NCBI GenBank assembly: GCA_002717365.1
Contig: PBDJ01000029.1
Span: forward strand, 40,418 to 104,417
Direction: 5' to 3'
Origin: Acidimicrobiaceae bacterium
GTDB lineage: Bacteria > Actinomycetota > Acidimicrobiia > Acidimicrobiales > MedAcidi-G1
Length of the DNA: 64,000 nt
The notes below the pieces were generated by a model. The model did no database searches, was not told where the DNA came from, and was given only the letters and a program-made list of their open reading frames with translations. How positions within the stretch are numbered: position 1 is the stretch's first letter; each line of letters begins with the position of its first letter. This document shows, piece after piece, positions 34,827-43,392 of this stretch. The position numbers and the translations under genes were made by a program.

Positions 34827-35641
34827 GTGCCGACCGGAGTCCGGAAGCTGGGTTGGGTCGGGCCACCGGGCGGGTGGTCGTCGTCACCGGAGGTGCTCGG
34901 GGTATCGGGCGGGCCATCGTCGACCGGTTCGTCGCTGAGGGGGCCACCGTCATCGTCGGCGACCTCAACGATCCCGAGACCGTCGGGGCCGGACTAGACG
35001 TGACCGGGCATCGGGAGTGGATCCCTCTGGATGTGACGGACGAGGTGTCGGTCTTGGAGTTCGCCAAGTCGGCACACGCCGGGCACGGTGGCGTAGACGT
35101 TCTAGTCAACAACGCCGGGGTCATGGCCAACCGGTCGGTAGCCGACGAGACGGTGGCCGACTGGGACCTGACAATGGCTGTGAACTTGCGGGGTCCCTTC
35201 CTCATGGTCAAACATCTTCTTCCCCTCATGGAGGGCCGAGACGACCCGGCGATCGTGAACATCGGTTCCATTGAGGGTCTGGGGGCCAATGCCCGACACG
35301 CCTCTTATGTCGCCTCCAAGGCTGGAGTACACGGTCTGACCCGGGCTCTGGCCGTCGACTTGGGTCCGGTGGGAATCCGGTGCAACGCAGTAGCTCCCGG
35401 GTGGGTCGACACCGACCTGAACCGGGCCTACGTGGATAAGCACCCGGACAGGGACCGGGCAGTAGCCGAGTTGGCGTCTTTGCACCCGGTGGGTCGGATC
35501 GGCAATCCGACCGACGTGGCGGCCACCGTCTTATGGCTGTCCACCCCGGACGCCAGTTTCGTGACCGGCCAGGTGCTTACTGTCGACGGAGGCCGCATGA
35601 GCCGCTTGTCTCTGCCCGCCTCGCTGGCCGACGATGTCTGA
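34823..35641 (+). CDS. SDR family oxidoreductase (second of a pair)
   Basis: A 272-residue SDR: TGGARGIGRAIVDRF (cofactor), VNNAGVMANR, the Ser in NIGSIEG, YVASK (catalytic Tyr and Lys), VAPGWVDT. It starts in an ATGA overlap with the preceding SDR and is the last gene of the operon. It is not a recent duplicate of its neighbour, as the two differ along most of their length. Confidence 0.92.
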   Translation: MSADRSPEAGLGRATGRVVVVTGGARGIGRAIVDRFVAEGATVIVGDLNDPETVGAGLDVTGHREWIPLDVTDEVSVLEFAKSAHAGHGGVDVLVNNAGVMANRSVADETVADWDLTMAVNLRGPFLMVKHLLPLMEGRDDPAIVNIGSIEGLGANARHASYVASKAGVHGLTRALAVDLGPVGIRCNAVAPGWVDTDLNRAYVDKHPDRDRAVAELASLHPVGRIGNPTDVAATVLWLSTPDASFVTGQVLTVDGGRMSRLSLPASLADDV

Positions 35642-35723
35642 CCCGTCGCCTACAGGCCGGGCCGGTCAATGGTCGTTGCCACAGGGCTAGGTGGGGGTTG
35701 TCGGCCAATCCGACGGGTCGCGG

Positions 35724-36353
35724 TCAGGGACTAACTAGGTCGGGGTTGTGCCAGACGATGAGAACAGCGTTGTTCCCCACAGCCGGATCGTCCATGTAGT
35801 CCGGGATGGCACCAAGGGCCTCAAACCCATTCTCCAGTTGGAAGCTCAGCGTTGGGTCGTAAAGCTCGCCGGTCCTCACCCGGTCGACGTACTCGTCAGC
35901 CGTCATGTCGTCGATGTGATCCTTGTACCCGGGAATGACTCCGCCGGCCACGATTCCCTTCTTACCGAGGCGGCGGACGATGTCCTTGCGGCGGATATAC
36001 AACTGGTGGCCGATCCCGAGGCGTCGGTAGTTCGCGTCTACGGCGATGGTGACGCCGTAGTACCAGTCAGCGTTGTCCGAATGGTTACCGCACGAGTTCT
36101 CTCCGGTGAGATCTTCCAGGGAATGATCCGGCTCGTCGAAGTCGAAGTCGATCAGGATCCCGACACCCATCCCAACCGGCGTCTCCCCGTCTAGGGCCAC
36201 GAACCCACCGGCGGGGAACTTCTCGCAGAGGGCGAGGATGTCTTCCTCGACCATAAGGTCGGCGATCCCTGCCGTCGGGAAGGCGGCTCGCTCAATGGCA
36301 GCCAGTTCTGTTGCCCATCGGGCCTGGAGCGGGGCGTAGGTGATCTCGACCAT
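35724..36353 (-). CDS. GNAT family N-acetyltransferase
   Basis: A 209-residue GNAT protein. The acetyl-CoA pyrophosphate loop is ANYRRLGIGHQLYIRR (R-x-x-G-x-G/A form), preceded by the beta-4 strand WYYGVTIAVD. The insert DDMTADEYVDRVRTGELYDPTLSFQLENGFEALG is typical of the larger GNATs that follow carbon-nitrogen hydrolase domains in some bacteria. GGAGGTG precedes the ATG. The acceptor is unknown. It lies 15 bp downstream of the C45-type gene on the same strand, so the two may work together. Confidence 0.85.
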   Translation of the reverse strand: MVEITYAPLQARWATELAAIERAAFPTAGIADLMVEEDILALCEKFPAGGFVALDGETPVGMGVGILIDFDFDEPDHSLEDLTGENSCGNHSDNADWYYGVTIAVDANYRRLGIGHQLYIRRKDIVRRLGKKGIVAGGVIPGYKDHIDDMTADEYVDRVRTGELYDPTLSFQLENGFEALGAIPDYMDDPAVGNNAVLIVWHNPDLVSP

Positions 36354-36367
36354 TTCGGCACCTCCGG

Positions 36368-37459
36368 TCAGGCAGCGAAGGGAACGTGGACGTAGTCGTT
36401 GTGGCTAGGTAGGCCCCACACAGCCCAGAAGTCACGGGTGCGGGGGCGCATGATCGCCGCCCCGCTGGACTCGAGGTGGAAAGGCTCGGTCGATACCTGG
36501 CAGACGGCTTGGTCGTCTCGGGTTACCGCCATCAGGTCGTCGACATCGATGCCGTCCCGGTCGAGCATCTCAAGGGCCCGCTCACGGCGGCGGGTGGAAC
36601 TAGCCATCAGGATCTCGTGTTTGGGCGCTTCGCGTTTCAGCGCTTCGTCCCACAAGGCGTGGTTGGTATGGACAAGCGGCTCGGTGTCGAGCGACTCGGA
36701 TGGGCGGGCTGAGGGGAAGGCCTCAATCATGTACCCGTCCCCGGAGGCGTCAAACGTCAGGAAGTTGTGGGCGCCGGCAAGGTCAGCGTCCAGCACGGCG
36801 TCGCGCGCTGAAGCGGCCGAGTCCCGGGTTAGGGCTTCGCGCACCACCGATGTCCACATCACGCCTCGGCAGCCGTCGGTAGCCACCAAGTTGTTGATGC
36901 CGATGCACACACCAGCCTCGTTCATACCTAGCTGGCCAACGCAGCCGGTGGTGGTGAAGACCAGTGAGGCTGGTCCGTCGTCGGGTCGGATACGCAGCAT
37001 CACCACGTACGGGGTAGCGGTGTCGTGCATGTCCCAAGTCTGGCCGTAGAAACCCTGACCATCACAACGGTGGTCAGGGACGATGAACGCCGTGCAGTCA
37101 TCTTCGATGACCTCGTCGGGGTGCCGTCCGCCAACTACGGAGCGCACCGTGTCGACGAAGTCGGTAAAGCCCCCGACCACCACGGCCTCCTCCGGCGTGA
37201 TCCCGGCACCGTCGGCGATTCCGCACATCTCGGCGTACAGGTCGGCCGAGTGGGCCTCGTGGGCTGGCAGGCAGGACCGGGCGATATCCAGCACGTCGAC
37301 GCGGTCAATCTCTCCGCCGGACCAAAACTGGGAGCTAGCCAGCCGGACCCGTTCGTCGGTGTAGGTACGGATCTCGTCGACGAACGCCGCTCCGTGGGCA
37401 TGGCCCCGGGCCTCTGGGCTACCAACCAGATCCAGGATCCGAAGTGGGGGGCGTCGCAT
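36368..37459 (-). CDS. C45-family autoproteolytic acyltransferase/hydrolase
   Basis: A 363-residue Ntn-hydrolase-fold protein of the acyl-CoA:6-aminopenicillanate acyltransferase (C45) type. The nucleophile is Cys122 in EDDCTAFIVPD, which becomes N-terminal after self-cleavage between Asp121 and Cys122. It is followed by GFYGQTWDMHDTATPYVV and MNEAGVCIGINNL, the standard second and third strands. LDLVGSPEARGHAHGAAF is the typical beginning of the propeptide. Bacterial members hydrolyse or transfer N-acyl groups; the substrate is not known. Confidence 0.85.
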   Translation of the reverse strand: MRRPPLRILDLVGSPEARGHAHGAAFVDEIRTYTDERVRLASSQFWSGGEIDRVDVLDIARSCLPAHEAHSADLYAEMCGIADGAGITPEEAVVVGGFTDFVDTVRSVVGGRHPDEVIEDDCTAFIVPDHRCDGQGFYGQTWDMHDTATPYVVMLRIRPDDGPASLVFTTTGCVGQLGMNEAGVCIGINNLVATDGCRGVMWTSVVREALTRDSAASARDAVLDADLAGAHNFLTFDASGDGYMIEAFPSARPSESLDTEPLVHTNHALWDEALKREAPKHEILMASSTRRRERALEMLDRDGIDVDDLMAVTRDDQAVCQVSTEPFHLESSGAAIMRPRTRDFWAVWGLPSHNDYVHVPFAA

Positions 37460-37496
37460 GTGACCAGTCTCGCGAAACTCCGCCTCCTGTGCCAGT

Positions 37497-37513
37497 GATC
37501 CAGTCGCTGGATC
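37497..37513. promoter_or_regulatory. perfect palindrome upstream of the C45-type gene
   Basis: GATCCAG-TCG-CTGGATC, in the 89-bp, AT-rich gap between putA (ends 37549) and the C45 gene (starts 37459). It follows a TATAAG-like element on the minus strand, so it may be an operator for the C45-GNAT pair. A terminator for putA is the alternative, but no T-run follows. Confidence 0.4.
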
Positions 37514-37548
37514 TACTTATAACAATGGATTCCGTTGAATAATAGTGG

Positions 37549-40500
37549 TCAATTGATGGAATCAGTGTCCTGAGCTCCTATTAGGTTGCCGAAGCGGTGC
37601 AGGGTCCGGCTCACGGCCTGCTCCCGGACGTAGTGGCGCAATTCGAGTCGGCCGCTGGCCGTGACCGCCTCGTCCACCAGGTCCACCTCAGCGGCGATGG
37701 CCGCTCGGCGGACTGTCTCGGAAACGAAACCAATGGCCCTGATCCGACCGAACCGGTGGGCCGACAGGGTGGCAGCAAAAGCGGTGTCGTCCTCCTCGGT
37801 AGCCCGACTCACCCGGGGCTCCACCCCGCACCGCGTCGACGCGGCCAGTACCCGTTCCAAATCGGCCGGCGTGGCCCCGGCCCCCACTCGCACCACGAGG
37901 TCGGGATGCGGCCGGTAACGAAGCACGTTGGCCTCGCAGAACAGGCCCGAGGGATCGTGATCCACCCCGTACCGGTCCGTCCACCAGACGTCGTCAGCCG
38001 CTAACACCTCGTTGAAGTCCACCTCGTCCAGCGGGCGGGCGGCAGTCCAGGTGCCGAGTTGTAGCAGGTAGTCGGGGCCACCGGCCTTGGCCCCCGTGCC
38101 TACAGACGACCGCTTCCAACCACCAAAGGGTTGCCGTTGCACGATGGCTCCGGTGATGGGCCGGTTCACGTAAGCATTGCCCACCTGGACGTGGTCCAGC
38201 CAGTGGTCCACCTCGACGGGGTCCAGTGAGTGGATGCCCCCGGTCAGGCCGTAGTCGACTCCGTTTTGAACGGTCAGCGCTTCGTCCAAGGTGTCGACGG
38301 CCATCAGACCCAGCACCGGGCCGAATACCTCGGTGCGGTGGAACTGCGAGTCGGGACGGACCCCAACCTTGATACCTGGTGTCCAGACCCGACCCTCGTC
38401 GTCAAGACACCGGGGCTCCAGAAGCCACTCCTCCCCCGGGGCCAGAGTGGTGAGGGCGTCTAGAAGCCTCCCCCCTGCTGGAGCGACTAGGGGTCCGAAC
38501 ATGGTGGCCGGGTCGTCTGTTGGCCCCACGCGTAGCGACGCTGCGGCGTCGACGACCTGGCGCAAAAACCGTTCGTCGGTGGCAACCGGTCCGACTAGGA
38601 CTCCGAGGCTGGCCGCCGAGCACTTCTGGCCCTGGTGCCCAAAGGCCGACTGCACCAGGTCGGCGGCCGCCAGATCTAAGTCTGCCTGGGGGGTCACGAC
38701 TAGGGCGTTCTTTCCGCTGGTCTCGGCAAATAAGCGGAGGTTTGGGTCCCAGCATCGGAACAGGTCGGCCGTCTCATGGGATCCGGTCAGAATCACGCCG
38801 TCGACCGTGGTAACCAGACGGCGACCCAACTCGTCGTCCGGGATTCTGACGAACCTCAGAACCTCGGTCGGCACGCCGGCCGTCCAGCAGGCCTCGGCGA
38901 CGATCTCCGCGCATCGAGGTGTCTCGGGGGCCGGCTTGAATACCACGGCATTACCGGCAGCTAGGGCGGCCAAAACCCCGCCGGTCGGGATAGCAACCGG
39001 GAAGTTCCACGGGGGGACAACCGCCACCACACCCAGCGGCGTGAATACCGCACCCTCTACCCGCTCCAGCTCCAATGCCCGCTCGGCGTACCACCGGGCA
39101 AAGTCGACAGCCTCGGCGATCTCCGGGTCCGCCTCAGCCCATGTCTTGGAGGCTTCGTGGGTCATGGCCACCATGAGGTCGTCGTGGCGGGCCACAAGTT
39201 CGTCGGCGACCCGGCGCAGCACCTCACGTCGTTCGACGGCAGGACGAGACCGCCAGAACTCCTGAGCCTTTCGGGCTATAGCCACCTCTGCGTCCAAGAC
39301 TTCGACTGTGGTGGTCACTGGGGTATGTGCCGGATCGAACGGGCGGGCGGAGACCAAGGCCACCCGGGCCCGGGTGGCAGGAAGGGTCGGATCGGTGTCC
39401 GGGTGGTTCCGGAACTGCCCTTCGCCTAACGGTGGCCGCTCGGTCTCTCGGCGGGGCAGGTCGGCGATATCCCAACGGCTGGCCACCGCTGCCCGGAACA
39501 GGCGGGCTTGCTCGTCAAACTCGGGGGTCCCAGGCTGCAGGCTGAATAGGTGTCGGAGGAAGTTCTGATCGGAGCTGTTCTCCTCCAAGCGGCGAAATAG
39601 GTAGCTGACAGCTACGTCGAAGTCCCGACGACCCACGATCGGTGTGTACAACAAGAGCTCGCCGGCGTCGTCTCGTACTGTTCGGGCCTGGGCGGGAGCC
39701 ATCCCTTGCAGCATCTCGAACTCGACTCGGTCGGCTATCCCACGTGCCTCGGCTAGGAGGTGGGCCCAGGCCACGTCGAACAGGTTGTGGCTGGCCAGCC
39801 CAATCCGCACCGCCCGCGTGTGTACTGGCCGTAGGGCCCAGTCCACGCAACGCTTGTAGTTGGCATCCACCTCGGCCTTGGTGTCGTAGGGCGCCTGCAC
39901 CCACCCGTGTAAGGCGGCGTCAACCCTCTCCATGGCCAGGTTGGCCCCTTTCACTAGGCGAACCTTGACCTCACCGCCTCCGGCGTCCTTTCGGGCACCG
40001 GCCCAAGCGGTGATGCGCTGAAGGGCGCCAAAGGCGTCCGGCAGGTAGGCCTGTAGAACAACCCCGGCATCGATGTCCCGTAGGTCGGGCTCGTCCAGGA
40101 GTTTGGTGAAGGCCTGGAGGGTGAGCTCCAGGTCGCAGTGCTCTTCCATGTCCAGGTTGACGAAGGTGGGCTGACCGGTGGAATTCGGAGCGGCAGCTGC
40201 CCGCTGGTAAAGGATCCGTAGTCGGTCCTTGACTCGGGTCAACGTGTCGTCGAAGGCCCACAGGTTGAGTTGGCTGGCGATGGCTGAGACCTTGACCGAC
40301 ACGTAGTCGACCTCAGGGTCTTCCACGAGGGCCAGGGTTCGTTCAAAGCGTCTCGACGCCTCGGCTTCGCCCAAGACCGCCTCGCCCAGCAAGTTGACAT
40401 TCAGGCCGTAGCCCTCCGACCGGTGACGGGCCAGGTGGGTGTGGACGCTGCCGGGAGCAGCGTCCACCACCAGGTGGCCGACGAGCCCTCGAAGGCGGCG

Positions 40501-40971
40501 ACGGGCCAATGGCATGACCAGTCGGGGTAGAGCCGGGGCGAGACGGGCTCCCAGCCGAAGCAGTAGTCGGTCGACCCGGCCAAGAAACCCGGGGAGGTCG
40601 CCGTTGGCCACCAGCCGGGCCAGTTGCTCGGCGGCCAGAGTGTCGCGCCGGTGGCGGGCTACCCGGTCCACGAACCGCATGGTGAACCCCACGCCGGTTG
40701 GATCGTTGATGATCCCCCGCATCCGGTCGGCCAGCCGACGCTCTGTAGCCGTCTCGTGGGCGTGGGCAGTGGTCAGCCACCGGGCTACTACGGCCACCGC
40801 GTCAGCGGCCAGGGCCTCGGGGTCGACGGCAGGAGTCAACGGACAGGGTGAAGTGACAAGGGACGCCGGGCGGCCCTCGGTGCCAGTGACACTGGCCGGG
40901 GGATGGGAGGTCAGCTTGCTCACATTGTCGGAAATCTGTCGATCGGGGTTTTGTGCGACCGACCTCTCCAT
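37549..40971 (-). CDS. putA: bifunctional proline dehydrogenase/L-glutamate gamma-semialdehyde dehydrogenase
   Basis: An 1140-residue protein that turns proline into glutamate. The PRODH half (residues ~60-490) includes VSVKVSAIASQLNLWAFDD, VNLDMEEHCDLELT, EMLQGMAP and VRLVKGAN. The P5C dehydrogenase half (~530-1010) has PPWNFPVAIPTGG, FAETSGKNALVV and the nucleophile Cys in HQGQKCSAASLG. A C-terminal tail of ~120 residues follows. No N-terminal RHH DNA-binding domain is present, so it is not a trifunctional autorepressor. The ATG at 40971 is chosen; a TTG at 40989 is the only in-frame alternative nearby. The product glutamate links to the aminotransferases in the window. Confidence 0.95.
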   Translation of the reverse strand: MERSVAQNPDRQISDNVSKLTSHPPASVTGTEGRPASLVTSPCPLTPAVDPEALAADAVAVVARWLTTAHAHETATERRLADRMRGIINDPTGVGFTMRFVDRVARHRRDTLAAEQLARLVANGDLPGFLGRVDRLLLRLGARLAPALPRLVMPLARRRLRGLVGHLVVDAAPGSVHTHLARHRSEGYGLNVNLLGEAVLGEAEASRRFERTLALVEDPEVDYVSVKVSAIASQLNLWAFDDTLTRVKDRLRILYQRAAAAPNSTGQPTFVNLDMEEHCDLELTLQAFTKLLDEPDLRDIDAGVVLQAYLPDAFGALQRITAWAGARKDAGGGEVKVRLVKGANLAMERVDAALHGWVQAPYDTKAEVDANYKRCVDWALRPVHTRAVRIGLASHNLFDVAWAHLLAEARGIADRVEFEMLQGMAPAQARTVRDDAGELLLYTPIVGRRDFDVAVSYLFRRLEENSSDQNFLRHLFSLQPGTPEFDEQARLFRAAVASRWDIADLPRRETERPPLGEGQFRNHPDTDPTLPATRARVALVSARPFDPAHTPVTTTVEVLDAEVAIARKAQEFWRSRPAVERREVLRRVADELVARHDDLMVAMTHEASKTWAEADPEIAEAVDFARWYAERALELERVEGAVFTPLGVVAVVPPWNFPVAIPTGGVLAALAAGNAVVFKPAPETPRCAEIVAEACWTAGVPTEVLRFVRIPDDELGRRLVTTVDGVILTGSHETADLFRCWDPNLRLFAETSGKNALVVTPQADLDLAAADLVQSAFGHQGQKCSAASLGVLVGPVATDERFLRQVVDAAASLRVGPTDDPATMFGPLVAPAGGRLLDALTTLAPGEEWLLEPRCLDDEGRVWTPGIKVGVRPDSQFHRTEVFGPVLGLMAVDTLDEALTVQNGVDYGLTGGIHSLDPVEVDHWLDHVQVGNAYVNRPITGAIVQRQPFGGWKRSSVGTGAKAGGPDYLLQLGTWTAARPLDEVDFNEVLAADDVWWTDRYGVDHDPSGLFCEANVLRYRPHPDLVVRVGAGATPADLERVLAASTRCGVEPRVSRATEEDDTAFAATLSAHRFGRIRAIGFVSETVRRAAIAAEVDLVDEAVTASGRLELRHYVREQAVSRTLHRFGNLIGAQDTDSIN

Positions 40972-41020
40972 GGTTCCCGAATCGGGCAATTCCGCGGTGG
41001 ACCCTGACGCGGTTCTAGAC

Positions 41021-41044
41021 CGTCAAGGGCGGTTGGCCGCCAAC
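41021..41044 (-). promoter_or_regulatory. candidate putA promoter with adjacent palindrome
   Basis: On the minus strand a TTGACG hexamer (41026-41021) lies about 50 bp ahead of the putA start. Just upstream is the palindrome GTTGG-CCG-CCAAC (41032-41044). Position and symmetry suggest a regulated promoter, but no -10 is convincing. Weak. Confidence 0.28.
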
Positions 41045-41087
41045 TCAACAAAACTCGGGGTGTGTCGGGCAGTCTCCGACCGTCAGT

Positions 41088-41420
41088 TCAGGCGGCGGCC
41101 CGCTCTACTCGAATCGGAACACCCAGCTCCCAAAGGCCTAGAGCGTCGGCCACCGGCACTGGGCGATTGACCTCACCGTTGTGGTTCACGCCGTAGAGCT
41201 CGGCCGACACGTCGTCGGCATGGGCTCGGACGACCACCGTGTAGACGTCGTGGAAGGCCTTCAACCGTCGCTCGGCGCCTGAAATATTGGGCTCGGCTTC
41301 GACAACCAACGTTGACGTGGTTGATGAGTCACCGAAACTCAGTACAGCGTTGCTGCCGTCGAACTCCACCGACTTCACGATGCCGATCGCCGCCGGCGTA
41401 CTGCTGGTCTTGCTAGCCAC
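41088..41420 (-). CDS. hypothetical protein (110 aa)
   Basis: I do not recognise this family. The 110-residue frame has no membrane segment or signal peptide and is fairly acidic. It reads like a small beta-rich domain (AIGIVKSVEFDGSNAVLSF, TLVVEAEPNI) and has a conserved-looking segment, FHDVYTVVVRAHADDVSAELYGVN. It ends 98 bp before putA on the same strand and is divergent from psuG. It may be expressed as part of the putA transcript, but a function cannot be named. Confidence 0.6.
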   Translation of the reverse strand: MASKTSSTPAAIGIVKSVEFDGSNAVLSFGDSSTTSTLVVEAEPNISGAERRLKAFHDVYTVVVRAHADDVSAELYGVNHNGEVNRPVPVADALGLWELGVPIRVERAAA

Positions 41421-41521
41421 GGGGGGTGCCTCCCGCTGTTGATGTGGGCCCGTCCATTCTACCGGCGTACCCCCTCCGGCCCGACGGGCGCGCCGCCCTC
41501 TACACCGGCCACACTGGAACC

Positions 41522-42463
41522 GTGGAGCGAAAATCGGCCGAAAGGCTACGGGTGTCCGACGAGGTTTCTACAGCACTAGCTGACGGGCGGGCTGTGGTGG
41601 CTTTGGAGTCCACCATTGTCAGCCATGGTCTGCCATCTCCTCAGAACGTAGAAACAGCGCTCGCCTGTGCAGCCGACGTCCGGACCGCCGGTGCGGTTCC
41701 GGCCACCGTGGCCGTCATCGACGGATCACTCCGGGTTGGTCTCTCGGTCGACGAGATTGAACGCCTTGGCAATGGGGAGGCTGAGAAGGCCAGCCTTCGC
41801 GACCTGGGGTATCTGCTGGCCGAAGGTCGGACGGGTTCCACCACGGTGGCCGCCACCCTGTTCGCTTCCCACCGGGCTGGGATCCGACTGTTCGCCACAG
41901 GTGGGATCGGCGGTGTGCACCGGGGTGACGATCGAGATATTTCGGCCGACCTCACTGCGCTGGCCACACTGCCGGTAGCCGTGGTGTGTGCTGGAGTCAA
42001 AGCGGTCCTCGACTTGCCCCGAACCGTTGAGACCTTGGAGACGCTCGGGGTCCCGATCGTCGGACAGGGGACCGACGTGATGCCCGAGTTCTGGACCCGG
42101 GGTGGTGACCTACCGGTGTCCGTCCGTTCTGACCATCCAGCCACCACGGCCGGGATTCTTCACGCCCACTGGGAGTGCGGCCTGCTCAGCGGGGTGGTAG
42201 TGGCCAACCCCATCCCTGTAGCTGACGAGGCCGACCCACAGACCATCGCTGAGGCCATCGCGGGTGGCCTGACCGCAGCCGACGCTGCCGGAGTGCGCGG
42301 CCGCGACGTAACGCCTTTCCTGTTGGCGCACATCGGCGAGACCACCCACGGCGCCAGCCTCGAGGCAAACGTGGCCCTGGTGAAACACAACGCCATGGTG
42401 GCCGCCAAAATCGCCACGGCACTAGCCACCCTTCCGACCCTCACCGACGGCCGCACGCCGTGA
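41522..42463 (+). CDS. psuG: pseudouridine-5'-phosphate glycosidase
   Basis: A 313-residue PsuG, which reversibly cleaves pseudouridine-5'-phosphate to uracil and ribose-5-phosphate. VALESTIVSHGLPSPQN is the N-terminal signature, followed by GRTGSTTVAATLFASHRAGIRLFATGGIGGVHRG (with the catalytic Lys-region GVKAVLDLPRTVETLETLGVPIVG further on) and NPIPVADE. The GTG at 41522 gives the usual family length; the frame is open upstream to 41426. The kinase PsuK is not adjacent. The uracil released would enter the pyrimidine route at the left end of the window. Confidence 0.93.
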   Translation: MERKSAERLRVSDEVSTALADGRAVVALESTIVSHGLPSPQNVETALACAADVRTAGAVPATVAVIDGSLRVGLSVDEIERLGNGEAEKASLRDLGYLLAEGRTGSTTVAATLFASHRAGIRLFATGGIGGVHRGDDRDISADLTALATLPVAVVCAGVKAVLDLPRTVETLETLGVPIVGQGTDVMPEFWTRGGDLPVSVRSDHPATTAGILHAHWECGLLSGVVVANPIPVADEADPQTIAEAIAGGLTAADAAGVRGRDVTPFLLAHIGETTHGASLEANVALVKHNAMVAAKIATALATLPTLTDGRTP

Positions 42464-42508
42464 GGACCACCAGCGTAGGAATCAACTAAAGAGGGACCAG
42501 TGGCGAAA

Positions 42509-42524
42509 CCGGTCAGTCGACCGG
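42509..42524. terminator. hairpin between convergent genes
   Basis: CCGGTC-AGTC-GACCGG, a 6-bp GC-rich stem with a 4-nt loop in the 64-bp gap between psuG and the convergent PhyH gene. There is no T-run on either side; it is called on position and stem strength. Confidence 0.4.
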
Positions 42525-42527
42525 CCA

Positions 42528-43385
42528 TCAAGCCTGATCCTCTAGCGGACGGACGTGTCGGAGCCACAGGCCACCGCCGAGGTGTGGACGCGGGTCGTAC
42601 GAACGCTGGCCGAGCAACCGCTGGACGCGTGGCGACCGGTCGGACAACCCATCGACGTGGTCAAGCGGATGGGCCTCCTCTGGCGTCAGCCAACCGACTA
42701 CAAAGCTCAAGTGCAATGCCCGTCGCCACCGTTCCGGCGTGGTGTTAGCCCCGCCCCCGTGCAACACCTTCCCCGAGTAGACGAAGGCGTCGCCGGATGC
42801 CAGCTCAGCGGGCACCGTCTCGACGTCAAACTCGTAGAGGTTTAACTCCGGCCAGCGGTGGCTCCCGGGCACACACCTCGTGGCCCCCAGCTCCTCGGTC
42901 ACCTCCTCCAACCCAATCATGGCGCTGATCGTCACCTCGGGCGTGTTGGGCCACGTCGGCGCAATGTGCTGGAACCAGTTGTCGGCGTCCCGGTGCAGAA
43001 TCTGGACGGCCTCGCCGGGGCCGATGTACATAACCTGGGAGGTGTTCATCCAATAGGAACCGCAGTTGGGCAACAGCACGGCATCGGCCAGTGCCGTGTA
43101 GGTCTTGTTCTCCAGAAGGTCGAAGAAGGAATGGGTGAGCAGACCCAGGCTCGAAAAGCGTTTGGTGTTCCTTCCGACGAAGAGCGCCCCATCCTCCCCC
43201 ATACCCTGGTCGGCCGACCCCGGTACAACACCTTCGGCGTGGAGGTCAGCTGCCTCCCTGATGGCATCGATGACAGGTTGTTCGACCATCCCCTCGACGA
43301 CTAGCCCACCGTCCGCGTCGAACGCCGCGAGCATGTCGGTCACCGGGGCGGTAACCGGGAAACGACATAGGGGTTTGAGATCCAT
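42528..43385 (-). CDS. phytanoyl-CoA dioxygenase (PhyH) family Fe(II)/2OG oxygenase
   Basis: A 285-residue PhyH-type oxygenase. Iron ligands are His and Asp of VQILHRDADNWFQ and the distal His in YSGKVLHGGGAN, followed by the 2OG-binding Arg in WRRALHLSF. The N-terminus runs LAAFDADGGLVVEGMVEQPVIDAIREAAD as in EctD and PhyH relatives. Its ATG lies only 7 bp after the stop of the TPP enzyme, so it is third in the small-membrane-protein/TPP/PhyH operon. It likely hydroxylates a small soluble metabolite; the substrate is unknown. Confidence 0.87.
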   Translation of the reverse strand: MDLKPLCRFPVTAPVTDMLAAFDADGGLVVEGMVEQPVIDAIREAADLHAEGVVPGSADQGMGEDGALFVGRNTKRFSSLGLLTHSFFDLLENKTYTALADAVLLPNCGSYWMNTSQVMYIGPGEAVQILHRDADNWFQHIAPTWPNTPEVTISAMIGLEEVTEELGATRCVPGSHRWPELNLYEFDVETVPAELASGDAFVYSGKVLHGGGANTTPERWRRALHLSFVVGWLTPEEAHPLDHVDGLSDRSPRVQRLLGQRSYDPRPHLGGGLWLRHVRPLEDQA

Positions 43386-43392
43386 AACCCGA

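Noticed and set aside
42500..42748. 82-codon plus-strand frame starting MAKPVSRPAIKPDPL with a fair ribosome site
   Set aside because: After the first ~15 residues it is antisense to the PhyH gene and has Arg/Gly-rich composition typical of shadow frames; also covers the terminator-like hairpin.
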